Shown in pieces: positions 13,201 to 25,500 of a stretch of 64,000 bases of DNA; within the stretch, counting starts at the first letter, position 1; every line of letters starts with the position of its first letter. The notes under the pieces are model-generated. The model did not search any database and had not been told where the DNA came from. It saw only the letters and a program-made list of their open reading frames with translations. A program made the position numbers and the translations under genes. Source of the DNA: Liolophura sinensis (lineage: Eukaryota > Mollusca > Polyplacophora > Chitonida > Chitonidae); contig NC_088301.1 of assembly GCF_032854445.1 (NCBI RefSeq), positions 47,975,187-48,039,186 of the forward strand, given 5' to 3'.

Positions 13201-14276
13201 TAAGATTCCAACGAAATACCTATTTTATGTCACTTTCGCTATATTCGTCTCTCTCACTCCAGTAACATGTACCATTAAATCGTATATAGCAAACTTTAAC
13301 ATCATTTTAGGATCAGTGGATTAAAGCTGAAGTATTTGTTTTGTAATAAACCTATACAGTAGAGCCGTTGTAATAAAACATAACTGATTGCGTTATATAA
13401 TAAAGTTAAAATATTTGTGTTTTGAATACATGTCACAAAGATAAAATAATAGATGTATAGATATCATATTTGTAGACACAAACCACCTACATATTTGGCC
13501 AAACCAGACATGCCACTCGGAAAACGGTCAGGATCAGCCTGCAAACGGCCTTGGGCATCCCTCTCCCTGGCCAGCCAGCAGTCGTCAATATTCACGTACT
13601 CGTAGCCAAGGTCCTTGTAACCGTCAGACACCATCCGATCCGCCATCTGCATAATCAGCTGTTCCCTTCGTTGATGATATACCAAAGCGATGCAATGTAT
13701 ATTTAGACTGGTCTATATGTTTTAATTTGGCTTCTTGTACAGCTTTTGTTATAAGCGTGTATGCCTCATTTTCACATTTGTTTATTTAGTCAACTACATT
13801 TCATTTATGCATACAACGGCGGTCAGGCCCTAAAGCCAAGTACCTCGCAAAGTAACCTCGTGAACCTGTGGTATCGGAAGCAGTGACACGTTGATTGGTC
13901 AGAGGCCAAATCGGCAGCGGTGAAAATGACGATTCACGCAAACCACTAGGTCTGAGAGATCTGTTGTCTTGTAAGCGTTTAGGGGTGAACAGAGAGTGAA
14001 TTTATTATAAAAGGTGCATCTTATCTGGGCATTCTTAATTGCTGTACCATACCAGTTTATTCGATTTCCACACATAGAACGACAACCATTCAATAAATCA
14101 ACTTTATACAGGCACTCTTACCTCACGCAAAAGTCTGGATCGTTCACACAATCTGTGTTGCAGCGGAACCGCTCCCAGTGAAGCCATCCCATTGGTGGAG
14201 TGAGGGCGAGTCCGTTATTTAGTGCATATCCAGTAGAACATATACACACGACCAAAATAATCACAGTGCAAATCAT
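10233..14276 (-). CDS. GLA: Alpha-galactosidase A-like glycoside hydrolase (GH27), seven exons, 401 aa
   Basis: Exons: 14122-14276, 13491-13665, 12873-13047, 12293-12375, 11865-12026, 10915-11112, 10233-10490; phases agree and sum to 1206 nt. It is predicted to remove terminal alpha-galactose from glycolipids and glycoproteins in the lysosome or after secretion. Residues 1-18 form a signal peptide ending STGYA, followed by LTPPMGW. Catalytic nucleophile D157 lies in YVKFDVC and acid/base D214 in [19 protein letters not shown] and [10 protein letters not shown] are family signatures. The specificity loop is CEWPL (E189, L192), the galactosidase type; alpha-N-acetylgalactosaminidase has CSWPA at this place. 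N-glycosylation sequons include N178 and N198. Length is close to animal GLA/NAGA (about 410-430 aa), with a short C-terminal beta domain. The exon 2 acceptor (AACGAAG/GG) has a poor pyrimidine tract and the exon 7 acceptor is followed by GTAAGC, so these two boundaries are least certain. Confidence 0.92.
11324..11647. mobile_element. MITE with near-perfect terminal inverted repeats
   Basis: The left end begins TCGGGTGGACATAAAAAAAT and continues GGGCTATACTTTG. The right end is its reverse complement with few changes (CAAAGTACAGCCC ... CACCCGA). The element is about 324 bp, flanked on both sides by TATA/TA, which suits a TA target-site duplication (Tc1/mariner-like). It lies in the intron between exons 5 and 6 of the alpha-galactosidase gene. 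There is no coding capacity, so it would depend on a transposase elsewhere. Confidence 0.85.
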
Positions 14277-14337
14277 GCTGTATGCAAACTGATCGTGACT
14301 AAACGGTCTTTCCTAGCAGTATACACTTACCGTAGGC

Positions 14338-14345
14338 CTTATAAC
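14338..14345 (-). promoter_or_regulatory. Possible TATA box of the alpha-galactosidase gene
   Basis: On the minus strand TTATAAGG lies about 62 bases upstream of the start codon, a plausible distance if the 5' leader is short. This is motif position only; no transcript evidence is available. Confidence 0.3.
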
Positions 14346-15559
14346 ACTCTAAATGTGGATGAAGACAAAGCACCGAACTATCAAATTTACTGCTGTAATC
14401 TTGATTTGGTTGACCTCAGATATGTGGAGCAGATACTGTGTTTATTGTTTGTTGCTGATATAGATATGTAGATGTAGATCATTTATATTATGCTGCACCG
14501 TGCACGCAGGGAAACTATCGAAAACTAAAATAGATTATAATAATATTGTAGACAACTTGCAAGGCTTTAGAAGTCTGACGGAGTGGCTATAGAGTGTAGA
14601 GGTCGGTCCTTCGTATCAGTATTACTGAATTTTAATGTATTAAATGAGCCAGCTTTTAAAAGAATCATACCAAGGAACTTTCTGTCGGAGACAAGACGTT
14701 AAGTCTGCTCATCTAAAACCACATTAAAAGAAAAGACGACAAATATAATAGAGCTTATTGAGGAAGAGGGATGCTTGGTAACTCAATAAATCAACTTTGA
14801 ATAAGGAATTCTAACGAGGTCATGGGTTGCGCAGCAGTACAGCAACCGGAAACACAATCGCGCGTCACTCGTGCCAGGCTACCAGACGCATATATGGTCA
14901 ACAGACAAACATGGTTCGAGTGACGTCATCGGAAACAGACGCGTAGACCTATTATAAAAATTTCGCTTGTCTCGATGTGCGTCTTTCCTCTTACTTTGAA
15001 CAGCGATATCTCGCCTGTGCAACGTCACAAAAGAAAAAATTATGCTTTTTAATGTTCCTGTGGTATGCACTGCCCTCGGATTAATACCTGGCAAACTTTC
15101 TGACATAGCTTCTATTCTGGCTATGGAATAAAGAACACAACCTATAAAATAATCGCTCGGTTTCCTCCTATCATAATGCTGGCCGCCCTTGTACAAACTC
15201 AAACAAACATACAAAGAAAGAAAGAAAGAAATACAATTACGTTTACCATTCAGTTTATTACCGTTTTATCAGGTAGAAGCCCTATACAGGTGAAATGGTA
15301 AAATGGTGAGGTAATTATGATGTTCATGCCACAAAGGAGGATGGAGACTGAGGTTAAGGTCGCGATGTAACTACAGTACGTTTATACTTGTATATTTAGC
15401 TATAGTTTAAAACCAATAGACCAATGAAATACAGGTATGTTAATATGTCCTCTTATAAAAGTTACGCGCAGATTTCTGTTGGATGTATTCTTTCATTAAA
15501 GAAATATCACTGAGTGAGTTCTGATCTTGGGTGTTTTATGTATGGGACTGCAGAAAAGA
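14346..15559. other. Intergenic between alpha-galactosidase and VWC genes
   Basis: A partial family A SINE is present at 15155-15240. I recognise no gene or RNA otherwise. Confidence 0.55.
15155..15240 (+). mobile_element. SINE family A fragment
   Basis: It contains CGGTTTCCTCCTATCATAAT, GCTGGCCGCCCTTGTA and an A-rich simple tail (AAAGAAAGAAAG). It matches the middle of the family but lacks the head. Confidence 0.7.
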
Positions 15560-18378
15560 CTACTTCACTTCCTCAGCTGCTGCTTCTTCCACAGGTAACT
15601 CCTCCAGCGGCCTGAAGGGAAAAAGGACGAATATATTTTGAACATTCGCCTGAAACTTTATTTTTCTGGATGTCATTTTCCATCTGAAATACACCGTGAG
15701 CCCGCAGTAAGAAGCGGATTGTTTAAAATTCTAATGTTTGACACAACTTCAGTGGTATCATGAAGATGGATATGTTCTCCAAAAAATCTTAAATTTACCA
15801 GAAATTGCCTGTTGGTCTTACAAGCACACAAACGTGTATATAGTATAAACAAACTGATCCTCACAATTAATACTACCGGTATAATGTCTCCAATAATCAC
15901 AATGTCACGCAGATAAAGAAAATGAAAGATTCAAAATGAACGCAGAAGTAGAGGATATCGGTGTATGTTAAATGGTGTTTGATTGGCCGATGCTGCATGA
16001 CATTACAGTCAACTGAATCTTTGTGATAATGTATATACTTACCCACACTTAACAGAGGAGTCTGTGTTGCATTGACACCACTCTGTTTCAAGTGTTCTCC
16101 TTTCACCAGCTGGAATTTGAACAACGTTGCCAGAGTCCACTGGCGATTCAACAACACAATCTACAGAAGAAAAGAAAAACCCAGTATTTATTCTAAATTT
16201 CACACGCTATATCTGTATATATGTAAAAAAATAAAATATGTAAATCTTAATTTTCATCACATGACAATCCCACATATTGGTGCAAAGACTAACATCTGAA
16301 TTCGTCATTATTATACATATAACTAGATGCTACGCTACGTGTTTACAAAACAAACAACGCACATATTCCATACAAAACACACAACGCTCAATATACAATA
16401 CAAAACACACAAAGAACATATGCCCCTCCTCCCCCAAACACTACACACCTCCTGTAGTCATGGGAGTGTGCTTAATCACACCCACATGTAACAGTCAAAA
16501 TCAAGGAAAAAGGGAAACTGCTCTGCTTGTAAAGTGTAAAAATCTGTCAAATGTGGTAAAAATTCCGTTGTATTTTATGAAAACTATATTGATCTCAACA
16601 GGTTATACATGCTTGCTGACACTTGGTGGTTTTACAACTTCCACCCATCGGCAGGTCCAAAATTCACTTCTCACCAAAATATACGCAGCAAATTCAGCGG
16701 AAGGTGTATTTGAACACACGACATCACTGGACACATGAGCTAAATTAGCACTTCTATAGTTGGGAGGAAAATTTATTTTTCGGTCATAATTCTGTAACTC
16801 ACACATTAAGATTTATGCATATATTAAGACAGTGATATAACACACAACTTTATTATTTTGAGTAATTCTAAACTAGTGATGTCTGCTAAATTGCTATTGG
16901 CATCACTGCATTTTCTTCCTTCTAATTCTGTTTATGCTACGTTGCTTTAGAGGGTGTCTACGTTGCTACTTTTTATAAGTATTTACATAAGCTAAGTACC
17001 ACACTGTTGTCGCTACTGTAGTTTAATTCTCCGTTCTGTAGTCTTTGTCAAGCCTGTGGAGTGAACTGATATATAATGATTCGTGTTCCAGAAAGAACAA
17101 TACCTGTACAAGCTGGATCCCGTATTTTACAGCAGTTCGTTCCTTTCTCAGGGTCAGCCTTTACGTTCGGAATCATATTGCAGAGGGTGTCAGTGTGTTC
17201 ACACCTGGTGAAATTGAGCGAATGATTCGTGATTGCAGTGCTATCTAATAAGGCAAGGAAACACGGACATGACATAAAGGTAAAAATCAATTACAAGTCT
17301 ATTCGAATTTCGCCCAAGGGGAGCTCCCCTCAAATAACAGACCAAGCGGCACCTGGACCCTCGCCTGATTGGCTGGGATACTACTTCCCCTGCTTCAACC
17401 CTCCTCCAACTCCCAAATTTTATAACGATCTGCCCCTCCTGTAAGTTCAGGGCATATTGTGTCACAACACATTAAGAAATGTTATACAAACATTTAATCA
17501 TTATTCTGTGATAGGCCTACTATGAATTTTTCTACACACGAGACTGAACGTCAATGCGTCTAAAATAAGAGGTATACATCCATGCATTGAAAACCTTTCG
17601 CGTCGCAATTAACGTCACAACACTCAAGAATAGGCCACACAATTTCAATCAAATTCGACAAAAAAGACAAGCACATAACAAATAATATAACATGGCCTAT
17701 GCAGAGAAATTTTAGAAGCAAATTGTTATTTTTAACAAGCTTCAACCCCCTCGATTTTATACCTCCCTTGGTTTGTGTCTTTCCCATAGAGTAACGTGCG
17801 ATTTTAAATGATAAAGTGATAAAATCATTATTTCTTTAAAAAATGTAATGACAATAACAATATGGTTAGCCTTACATCGGCGAACACTTCGGAACTGGGA
17901 ATCCATTAAACTCCACACAAACACATTTTTCCTCACAACCTTTATGGAAATTGTCGCCAATCTTGTATTGCGCTCCTTCATATTCGCAACCTTGGTCAGA
18001 AAAATCAATCATAACCAGTTATAATTTTGAACACATAGCAAAATTATATATTAGACATATTAGAGCATTACATGGAAATGCAAAGTCATGTATTTGAGAA
18101 ATGCTCTCTAAACGTAATAACAAACAAATTTATTCTATGCAGCCATCATGAAGACAAGACCGAGCTGTGTGTGTGAAGGTTTCAAACATTAAACTATAAT
18201 TCAGATATCGGCACATAAATTCTCTTTCTTTTTAAAATAAATTATCGTTTTAACTATAATGAAAATACGAAATCCTTACAGAAGGTTTACCTGTTGGGAA
18301 ATCTGGAACTTCATCTATTGGGAATGCCCAAACGCCAAAACACGCCAGAAGCAATCCTAAGGAATGATGGACCTTCAT
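15560..18378 (-). CDS. Small secreted von Willebrand factor C-domain protein, five exons, 169 aa
   Basis: Exons: 18291-18378, 17876-17990, 17104-17240, 16043-16160, 15560-15611; phases agree and sum to 510 nt. Residues 1-18 are a signal peptide (MKVHHSLGLLLACFGVWA). The mature part holds ten cysteines in VWC order between 31 and 112: C31, C48-x3-C52-x-C54, C65, C81, C88, C104-C105, C112. A second half-module follows (C115, C142-x-C144, C152), then an acidic tail (EELPVEEAAAEEVK). Key segments: CEYEGAQYKIGDNFHKGC, CVCVEFNGFPVPKC, GTNCCKIRDPAC. VWC domains typically bind growth factors or mediate extracellular assembly; single-VWC secreted proteins in invertebrates have also been linked to immunity and shell or matrix. 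I cannot assign a specific ligand. The exon 3 acceptor was placed at TTAGATAG/CACTG because the earlier AG would create a stop. Confidence 0.8.
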
Positions 18379-18440
18379 GGTCTGAAGATCATGTAATGAT
18401 TGTTCCCCAATTTAATGATGTACTATGGAAGTGTGGATAC

Positions 18441-18450
18441 ACTTATATGG
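18441..18450 (-). promoter_or_regulatory. Probable TATA box of the VWC gene
   Basis: Minus-strand CCATATAAGT lies about 63-72 bases upstream of the VWC start codon and is preceded by TGACG. Spacing and sequence fit a TATA-driven, short-leader promoter, common for abundant secreted proteins. Confidence 0.45.
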
Positions 18451-19041
18451 CGTCACACGAATTTTAAGCACGTCCTAAAGAGAAGAGCTTTCCCTTTTCG
18501 TAAATTGCAGTGATCTAAAATTATGAAAAGCTTATAACGAATCGATAAAATTTAACCTAGTATTGCGCGTGCGTCATATGGTTCGAATAATCCCATGCAT
18601 TCATCCATTTACTATATGATCCAAGACAGGGATGACCTACATGTACTAAAGGTATGCAATGTCAGCACACACTGTTACATATGTAGCAATATGAAATTAT
18701 AACATATCAGCCCGCAGGTAATAACTGACAAATGCAATTCATGAATAGGCCAAATACTTGCGAATAATAAAAGAAAAATTACAATAATTTCCATTTTGTA
18801 ATCCTTAAATAAAAGCCTAATTTTTCTGTACTGAACTCAGGTCGGAAGTTCAAAGAAGCACATGTAGTCCATTTGTGCATTGCGCTTATCCAAACAGGCC
18901 TACAGACTCAATATTGCGAATATTAACAACTAAGAAAACAAAGCAAATAGAAGGGAAAATTGAGTTTCCGGGAACTGGGAGGAGCCACGTAATTCTTGTC
19001 GATCGTGTTGCCACAGACTGCACCTGGCTTTAATTTACGAC

Positions 19042-19186
19042 ATGCAGGCTGTTACATATATCTTGAACGGCGTTTTGTTCCTGGCCTTGTATCTTCACGG
19101 TATGAAGCCAGAATACCTTAGACAACTGTTACGCAGACACAGCACTCACTATAATGTCAATGACCTGAACAATATGACATCAAAAG
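19042..19186 (+). CDS. Candidate first coding exon of an unidentified secreted peptide
   Basis: The ATG opens a 48-codon exon ending at a good donor (AAAAG/GTAGGC). The N-terminus MQAVTYILNGVLFLALYLHG looks like a signal peptide and is followed by a basic, Met/Asn-rich stretch (EYLRQLLRRHSTHYN). It is divergent to the VWC gene, 660 bases away. I could not find a convincing following exon before 21 kb and recognise no family. It could be a chance open frame. If real, the downstream exons are small or lie among the repeats at 19.9-21 kb. Confidence 0.25.
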
Positions 19187-19964
19187 GTAGGCCCCATATA
19201 TTGGTCACAATATCAATGACATTTCGTTACTTTTGTATCATCTGTAAGAATAGTCTTTCAGAAATGCGTACAGCAATAGTTCACTTCATTATTTATTGCG
19301 ATCGCGTCATAGTCTTAAGCACACGTGTTCTGTATACCTGTACACTGTAAAAGACCTAAAACTCCCCCCAATGGCTAAATTTCTCATGTTGCCTAATTAT
19401 GTGAGTTCTTCAAATCTTAGAAAGATGTTTTGATGTTTCTTGGGAAGGTAAGATGACATCCTTCAGAGAAACGACCAGTAAACACCAGAAGTAATGATTC
19501 ATTACCCTTACTTTCCTTAAGAAATGCACGTTTTGGGGGGTAATTTTATATCATTTGCCACGCATTTACGTTACCACTAATATAAATAAGCTTGGGAAAT
19601 GGCGGTCAATGTTGGTAACCAAAGATGTATTATTTCACGTCTTCGTAAGCATTAAGTGAGGAACTGTTTGGAACAAAATTTTCTGAACTGTTGGCATGAC
19701 TACCGAGTTTTTACGTGCATCACGCCTAACGAGGCTGGCCTACTGTGTCTTTGAAAACGTAGAGGTCTCGTTCAGAAAGGTGGACAGATCACGTTGTCCA
19801 TATATCACTTTACTTGGTCATTATGAAGTCCACGCGGCGTGAATGCTTGGCTATTAAGAATGGTGCCTTCATCTGTATGATGTAGTAACCATTGTCAGTG
19901 AGGCGAATATTGCATGTTCCATCTTTACTATGAAGTATGCTGTCTCCACCACGAACTATTTGAT

Positions 19965-20270
19965 TTTCCCTCACTCAACAGACTCAACCGCAGCCATCCT
20001 TCGGGTCCTATCTGGTTTTCCCTCACTCAACAGACTCGACTGCAGTCATCCTCTGGGTGCTATCTGATTTTCCCTCACTCAACAGACTCGACCACAGTCA
20101 TCCTCTAGGAGCTATCTGATTTCCCCTCACTCAACAGACTCGACCACAGTCATCCTTTGGGTGATATTTGGTTTTTCCTCACTCAACAGACTCGACCACA
20201 GTCATCCTCTGGGTGCTATCTGGTTTTCCCTCACTTAACAGACTCGACCGCAGTTATTCTCCGAGTGCTC
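19965..20270. repeat. Minisatellite, about 51-bp unit, six copies
   Basis: Units contain CCCTCACTCAACAGACTCGA, then CCACAGTCATCCTCTGGGTG and CTATCTGGTTTT. Copies start near 19972, 20022, 20073, 20125, 20176 and 20227, with small substitutions. The open frames across it are a by-product of a unit length divisible by three. Confidence 0.9.
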
Positions 20271-22544
20271 GAGCTTGGGAATTTTAGAGCATTTGTGTCG
20301 AATTCCATACACAATCCAGTTGATAGATTTTCACAGTATCTGTACATAAATGTACAAACACGCTTGAGTTGTTAAGACACCATTTTTAAAATACTTTTGC
20401 ACATGCAAGTCTGCACCAAGTATACGGCATTTTTAAGAAATCTTATGCGTTTGCAATGGGTTTATAGTGATATAGCATAGATAGCAGCTGACGGTAACAC
20501 TGTTATCATCCTTCCCTTCGCCTTCTTGGAGGCCCCATCTTACAAAGTTATGTGGAAAAATAACCATACATGCTGACATGTGAAAAATGGCATTATGAAC
20601 ACAATTATTTGCCAGAACAATGCTTGCTTTTTTATGTCGCAAAATTTCAATGGTATGACGATGAGGAGTTATTAGAGGTGTGTGTACATATACTGTGTCG
20701 TTTTGTGGCATGGGAGAGTCCAGAGAGGGAAAGTCCATCACGCCACCACAGAACTATCATACTGAAGGCACCAGATACGACACTCCACCCATGATACACA
20801 GGGCCAGCCAGTTTCCGTTCTCTAACACCCCAGTGCTGAGCACCAAGGGAAGCAGCAATAAGTACCACTTGTTTGATCATGCTCTGGTTTTATCCCAGGT
20901 CTCAGGACTTCGAGGCAGGTGCTTTTAATCATTAGGCCACCAAAGAGGTCATTGATCATATAAGCTTACCTAATTTTAACATTATCTCTGGGTTAATCAT
21001 GAGAAATCAAGAATATAAATTTATTTCACAATGTAAAAAATATGTAAAACCTTGATACAATTAGAACTCAGAGCCTATTCATGTTAGTTTATGTAAAAAT
21101 TTATTCATGGTAAACAGATATGTTTCTATGAAAACAGTTTGGATATTTCCTGTTATATCTAGCATCTTAACTAAATGTCAATTTGATCAGCCTCATATTA
21201 ATATGGCTTGTCTACCTGTAAAACTTTTGAACATACAATTTTACACAATGAAAACAGATGTATTTTATGTCAAACTGCTGATGAGAAACAAACCATTACA
21301 ATGTGGCAGGTTCCTGCTACCAAAGAGTGGCCATTCAGGAGATGTATGGGAAGTATCTTCCGATATAAAACAACATATCTGACAAAAACTGAAATATTAC
21401 ACTCTTATTCATGCAGAAACACAATACTATCAGGATAATCCTCAGATGATTTACAAGACAAACGTATATACACATATGATACAACTTTCTCACCATACCA
21501 GCGTGAACTAGTAAACAGAGGTGTTTATAAGTAATTCAAACAGGCTTTGTTTATACAAAAAAAAACACACAATTAAAAATGGATGATCTACTTTTGCAGA
21601 TCTGAAAAAGCAATTTCCAAAAATAAAAACCTTCCTTCTTGGACGATATATAATCATAAATGTAAAACGTTACACTTCTCTCAATTTCCTGCAACATGTT
21701 GCCTTCTCTCCACCTTTACTCACTTCAATGAAGTTCCCTTGCATCTAACATAACTGACTGCACCAAACTACAACGGTGTATATTCGGCAATTTTTGAGGA
21801 ATTAGCCTAACAGAAGTCTTGACGTTAAGAAAAGGTTGACCATAAGGCCAGCTGCTTCACAAATTGATTCCACTATATGCGCACAACTACCTGGGCAATC
21901 CAGTGGACACACTCATAAGCTTTTTCCACAAAACAAACCTATGCTAAGTTGACTAGAAATGCCTAGTATGGCAACACATTTTTATTACAAATGTGGACAT
22001 GGAAGTAACAATCAACTTAGCTTACGACTGCATTTAATATGAACTCTGACAGTCAGGTCAGTAATGTGTAGGTTATTGTGCAAGGTCAGAACTATGTTGT
22101 TAACACACTGGGCGCACTCAAAAAGTACTTTTGAATCTAACAGAAATTGGCAAGAACAAAATTCTGTTATGCTCCCATGCTTTCAACATATCTTACTTCA
22201 TTTATGGTTAACACACATTACTGATAATTACTTGTGATAGCCTCTTGATAAAGAAACAGAAATATAGTCCATGTACAATATTTTGCTCAAAGGCTTGGTG
22301 GTTTCGAAAGAGGAATTTTTTTTCCGGTGAAAAAGTCAACACACAAAAAAATATGCTGCCAAAATATGTCTTCACATATAATAAAGAAACAGTGACAGAA
22401 GTAATGAGTACAAGAACTCCCATACATGCACAATGCTGTGAGGAGGATGTGTATAGTACAAGATGAACAGAAGAAATGTACAAAATGTGACTAAATTTAA
22501 GTATGAATTCAGGTTAGTTGATGGCAAATGAAATGGGTTCAGCA
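20271..22544. other. Intergenic; probable WDR82 3' UTR at the right part
   Basis: The stretch contains the family B SINE (20640-20945). The sequence from about 21.0 to 22.54 kb lies directly downstream of the WDR82 stop (minus strand) and is AT-rich with no coding content, so it probably includes its 3' UTR. I see no other gene. Confidence 0.5.
20640..20945 (-). mobile_element. SINE family B, near full length
   Basis: On the minus strand a tRNA-like head (GGTGGCCTAATGATTAAAAG with a decayed B box GGGATAAAACC) begins near 20943. It is followed by a body that includes GATCAAACAAGTGGTACTTA and ends with the reverse complement of GTGTGTACATATACTGTGTC. The copy at 23350-23470 shares the latter block. 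The head is too decayed to be a working tRNA. Confidence 0.65.
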
Positions 22545-25500
22545 CTACTCATCCATGTATGGAAGCCAAAATGCCTGAAATAAACAAGAAATAATTCACT
22601 GTTTGAGAATCATGTGGGTCATGTTGAGGGAATTAAAGACAAACTTCTGACCATATCCACTGAAAAAGATCTTGTACTCTGATGAGTTTGAGCTATCATA
22701 CTGGGTGGCTTTGTAGATGCCTGTAGTGTCATAAAATCCTGTATGGGAAAACCCATAAATCATTACATTATGGGTAACACCTGTTAACTGTAGTATAATT
22801 AGTTCATATTACAGGATTTTATTACATTGCCTTTAACAGGTACAGGTGCCCTTTATGTAATAGGTGTTACATTATGGGTAAGCTTGATCAATGCATGTTT
22901 CTGAGCATTGCATCAGGGTGCCATAATGTGACACACCTGCATTCAATTGGATTGTATTCTTAAATCTGTTATTTGTCACATTTTATCTAAAACAACTAGT
23001 GATTTTTTTTTTATAAATCTTTACTCCCATTATCTACATGTAAATCGTTTAATGTAAGACATTTTACTAGGCCTGCAAACTAAAACAATCATCAAAATAA
23101 ACCAGTGAGTATTCACTGCGTCTGCCTGGTGTGCATCTGCTCATGGATACCTATGGTGAAATACATAAATCTACTATTCGTAAGTAAAAATATATCTTTA
23201 GGGAGACTACAGGAAAACACAGCAGTCTGCCAAACACTAGTCTGTAAAGCTGTGGCTAAATCAGCAAAAGCTGGATGTGAGCTTGAGACTTTAACCTTTT
23301 ATAAGGGAAACTGCACTTCCCAAATGGTACTTTATATGTACATGTATGTATGTTTGGCGCATGTTTGGAGTTTTACGCCTTACAATTTTTCAGTCATATG
23401 ACGAAAAGGAGTCATTAGGTGTGTGTACATATACAGTGTCTTCTTGTGGCAGTCAAATGGTCATTTAAAGTGAACATGAAGTCTGCCACTATATATGCGT
23501 AGAACAAAGGATACAGTACATATTTATCATAAATATGTAAAAAATTCTATATAGTTTCCGAAGCCAAGAAGATTAAGTTCGATATTGGGGATACGGCACT
23601 GACAGACAATTCACTCCGAGTAACCATGTTGTAGAAGCCCTTATGAACTTGGCCAATCACTAGCGCTAAAACCGTCATGTGATAATTGGCTGTCATGTCA
23701 AAAAACCTATTAGCTCTCAACTGTCAGTGTGGTTTCTTATAATGTATAGACAGATATCGATGCAATGAATTGCATTTTGTAGTTCGTTTAAGTGTTAAAC
23801 TGGTGACTTTTGAACCACACATTTATGAGAAGGGAACTGAAAACGGCTGCTCGTGTCACAATGGGTACATGTCGGGTAGGATACCACAGTAACCTGTCAG
23901 GGTGAGCTGGCAGGAAAGCCACCTCGGGAGAGACATTGCCTGAAGAAAAACATTGTGACTTTGCATTATTTTTCCTTAGCAAGGTCAGACTTATTTCAAA
24001 AATATCTTCCCAAAATCTGAATGAAAGAGTCTGTTATAAATCAGAAGGTTCTGCTAGGATCGGGTAAATTCCCTGATGCAGGGCAAGGATGAGCAGGACT
24101 GCACAAACATGACGCATGTGTCCACGAACATCCCCGTGACCGAGCACTAAAGTAAAAGAAATATATGCCGTTTGAAAACACACAGAGCTGAGGCTCTTTG
24201 TTTGGGTGTCAGGTGTTTTTGTTTGTATTTTCTCATCGTCACATTGTTTAATACTGGTGGTACAGGAGAGCTCCTAGGTTTTGTGACGTCACTCTGGATA
24301 GATACAACATGGCAAAATGGTGTCACCAAATAAGTGGGTAGGTACTGACGATTGTTTGATAATTCCTTTTGTTGATAAGCAGTGTAGAATTTTAAAAATA
24401 TTTTTAGAACATTTCTGGAATACTACTTTATTAATTAATTCAGATTTAGTGGCTGACTTTACGTTCACTCTAAATTTTACGCTTCAGATATATCCATCAT
24501 GGGGACCTCCCAATATTACCAAAGTTTGACAGAAAAAATTGCCCATTGTAACATTTTAATGGGTATTTTGATCTACGCATTCTGAATCAACAGATCTAAT
24601 CCACAGTGTTTCTTACCATATTAGTGCAGGCTGTGGCTAGCATCATGAAGCGTGGGTTAAACTGCACACATTGGACAGGTCCTGGATGGTCACATCCCAA
24701 CATGGCTATTTTGCTACCAGAGATTGTACTCCAACAGTGCATCTTGCCATCAGATGACCCTGTGACAATAAAAATTATAATATAAAAAAACCAATAAAAT
24801 TAATTTAAATAAAGAAAAAAAAAATAAATAAATAAAATTTCAAAAATACAAAAGAAAAAAGAAAAGTTTCCATCAACTCACCTGAGATGACAAACTGTGA
24901 ATCGGGTGTAAATGATGCCTCCAGTGGGATCTGCCGACTATTTGTAAAACCCTGCAATAAAGGTGATTGACGAAATCAAAAAGAGCCAATAAAACTTCAT
25001 TACTACTTTAAAAAGTATGTAAACAAAATATTGTATGCGAGAAGGATGGGAAATCTTTCAGGTATTTACAATTTAATTTTTCGTCCTCAGCATTCATCAA
25101 TTCACATATTCATTAATTTAATTAGTCTAATGAGGTACATGTAGTCATAAAAATGGAGGTCTGTCTTATGGGCAAAATCAGAAAAGTGGGATTAAACCAC
25201 TAGCCTTTGGCAAGTATGTGACAACTTTTCCACATGTAACCACCTACATGGTTGTGTCAAATGCCTTTTTGCCACCAGATCCCTCAAATCAGAATAGGGA
25301 ATGGAATCTTTAAAAAGGCTCATTGTCCTAAGGTGAGACTCAACCAACACCATGTGCATTCTACTGAACAAATGACGATCATTTTAACCACCTCCCAGTA
25401 TTAACATATTAAAATCACAAGAAACGCTTCTGTTAGCAATCAAATGTACATGTATTGTGCAAGAAGGATTTTATTTGATAATAATTCCCCCACATTTAAA

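Noticed and set aside
22740-22885. Possible inverted/direct repeat around TTACATTATGGGTAA in the WDR82 last intron
   Set aside because: Only a 15-base direct match with weak surrounding similarity; not enough to call an element.
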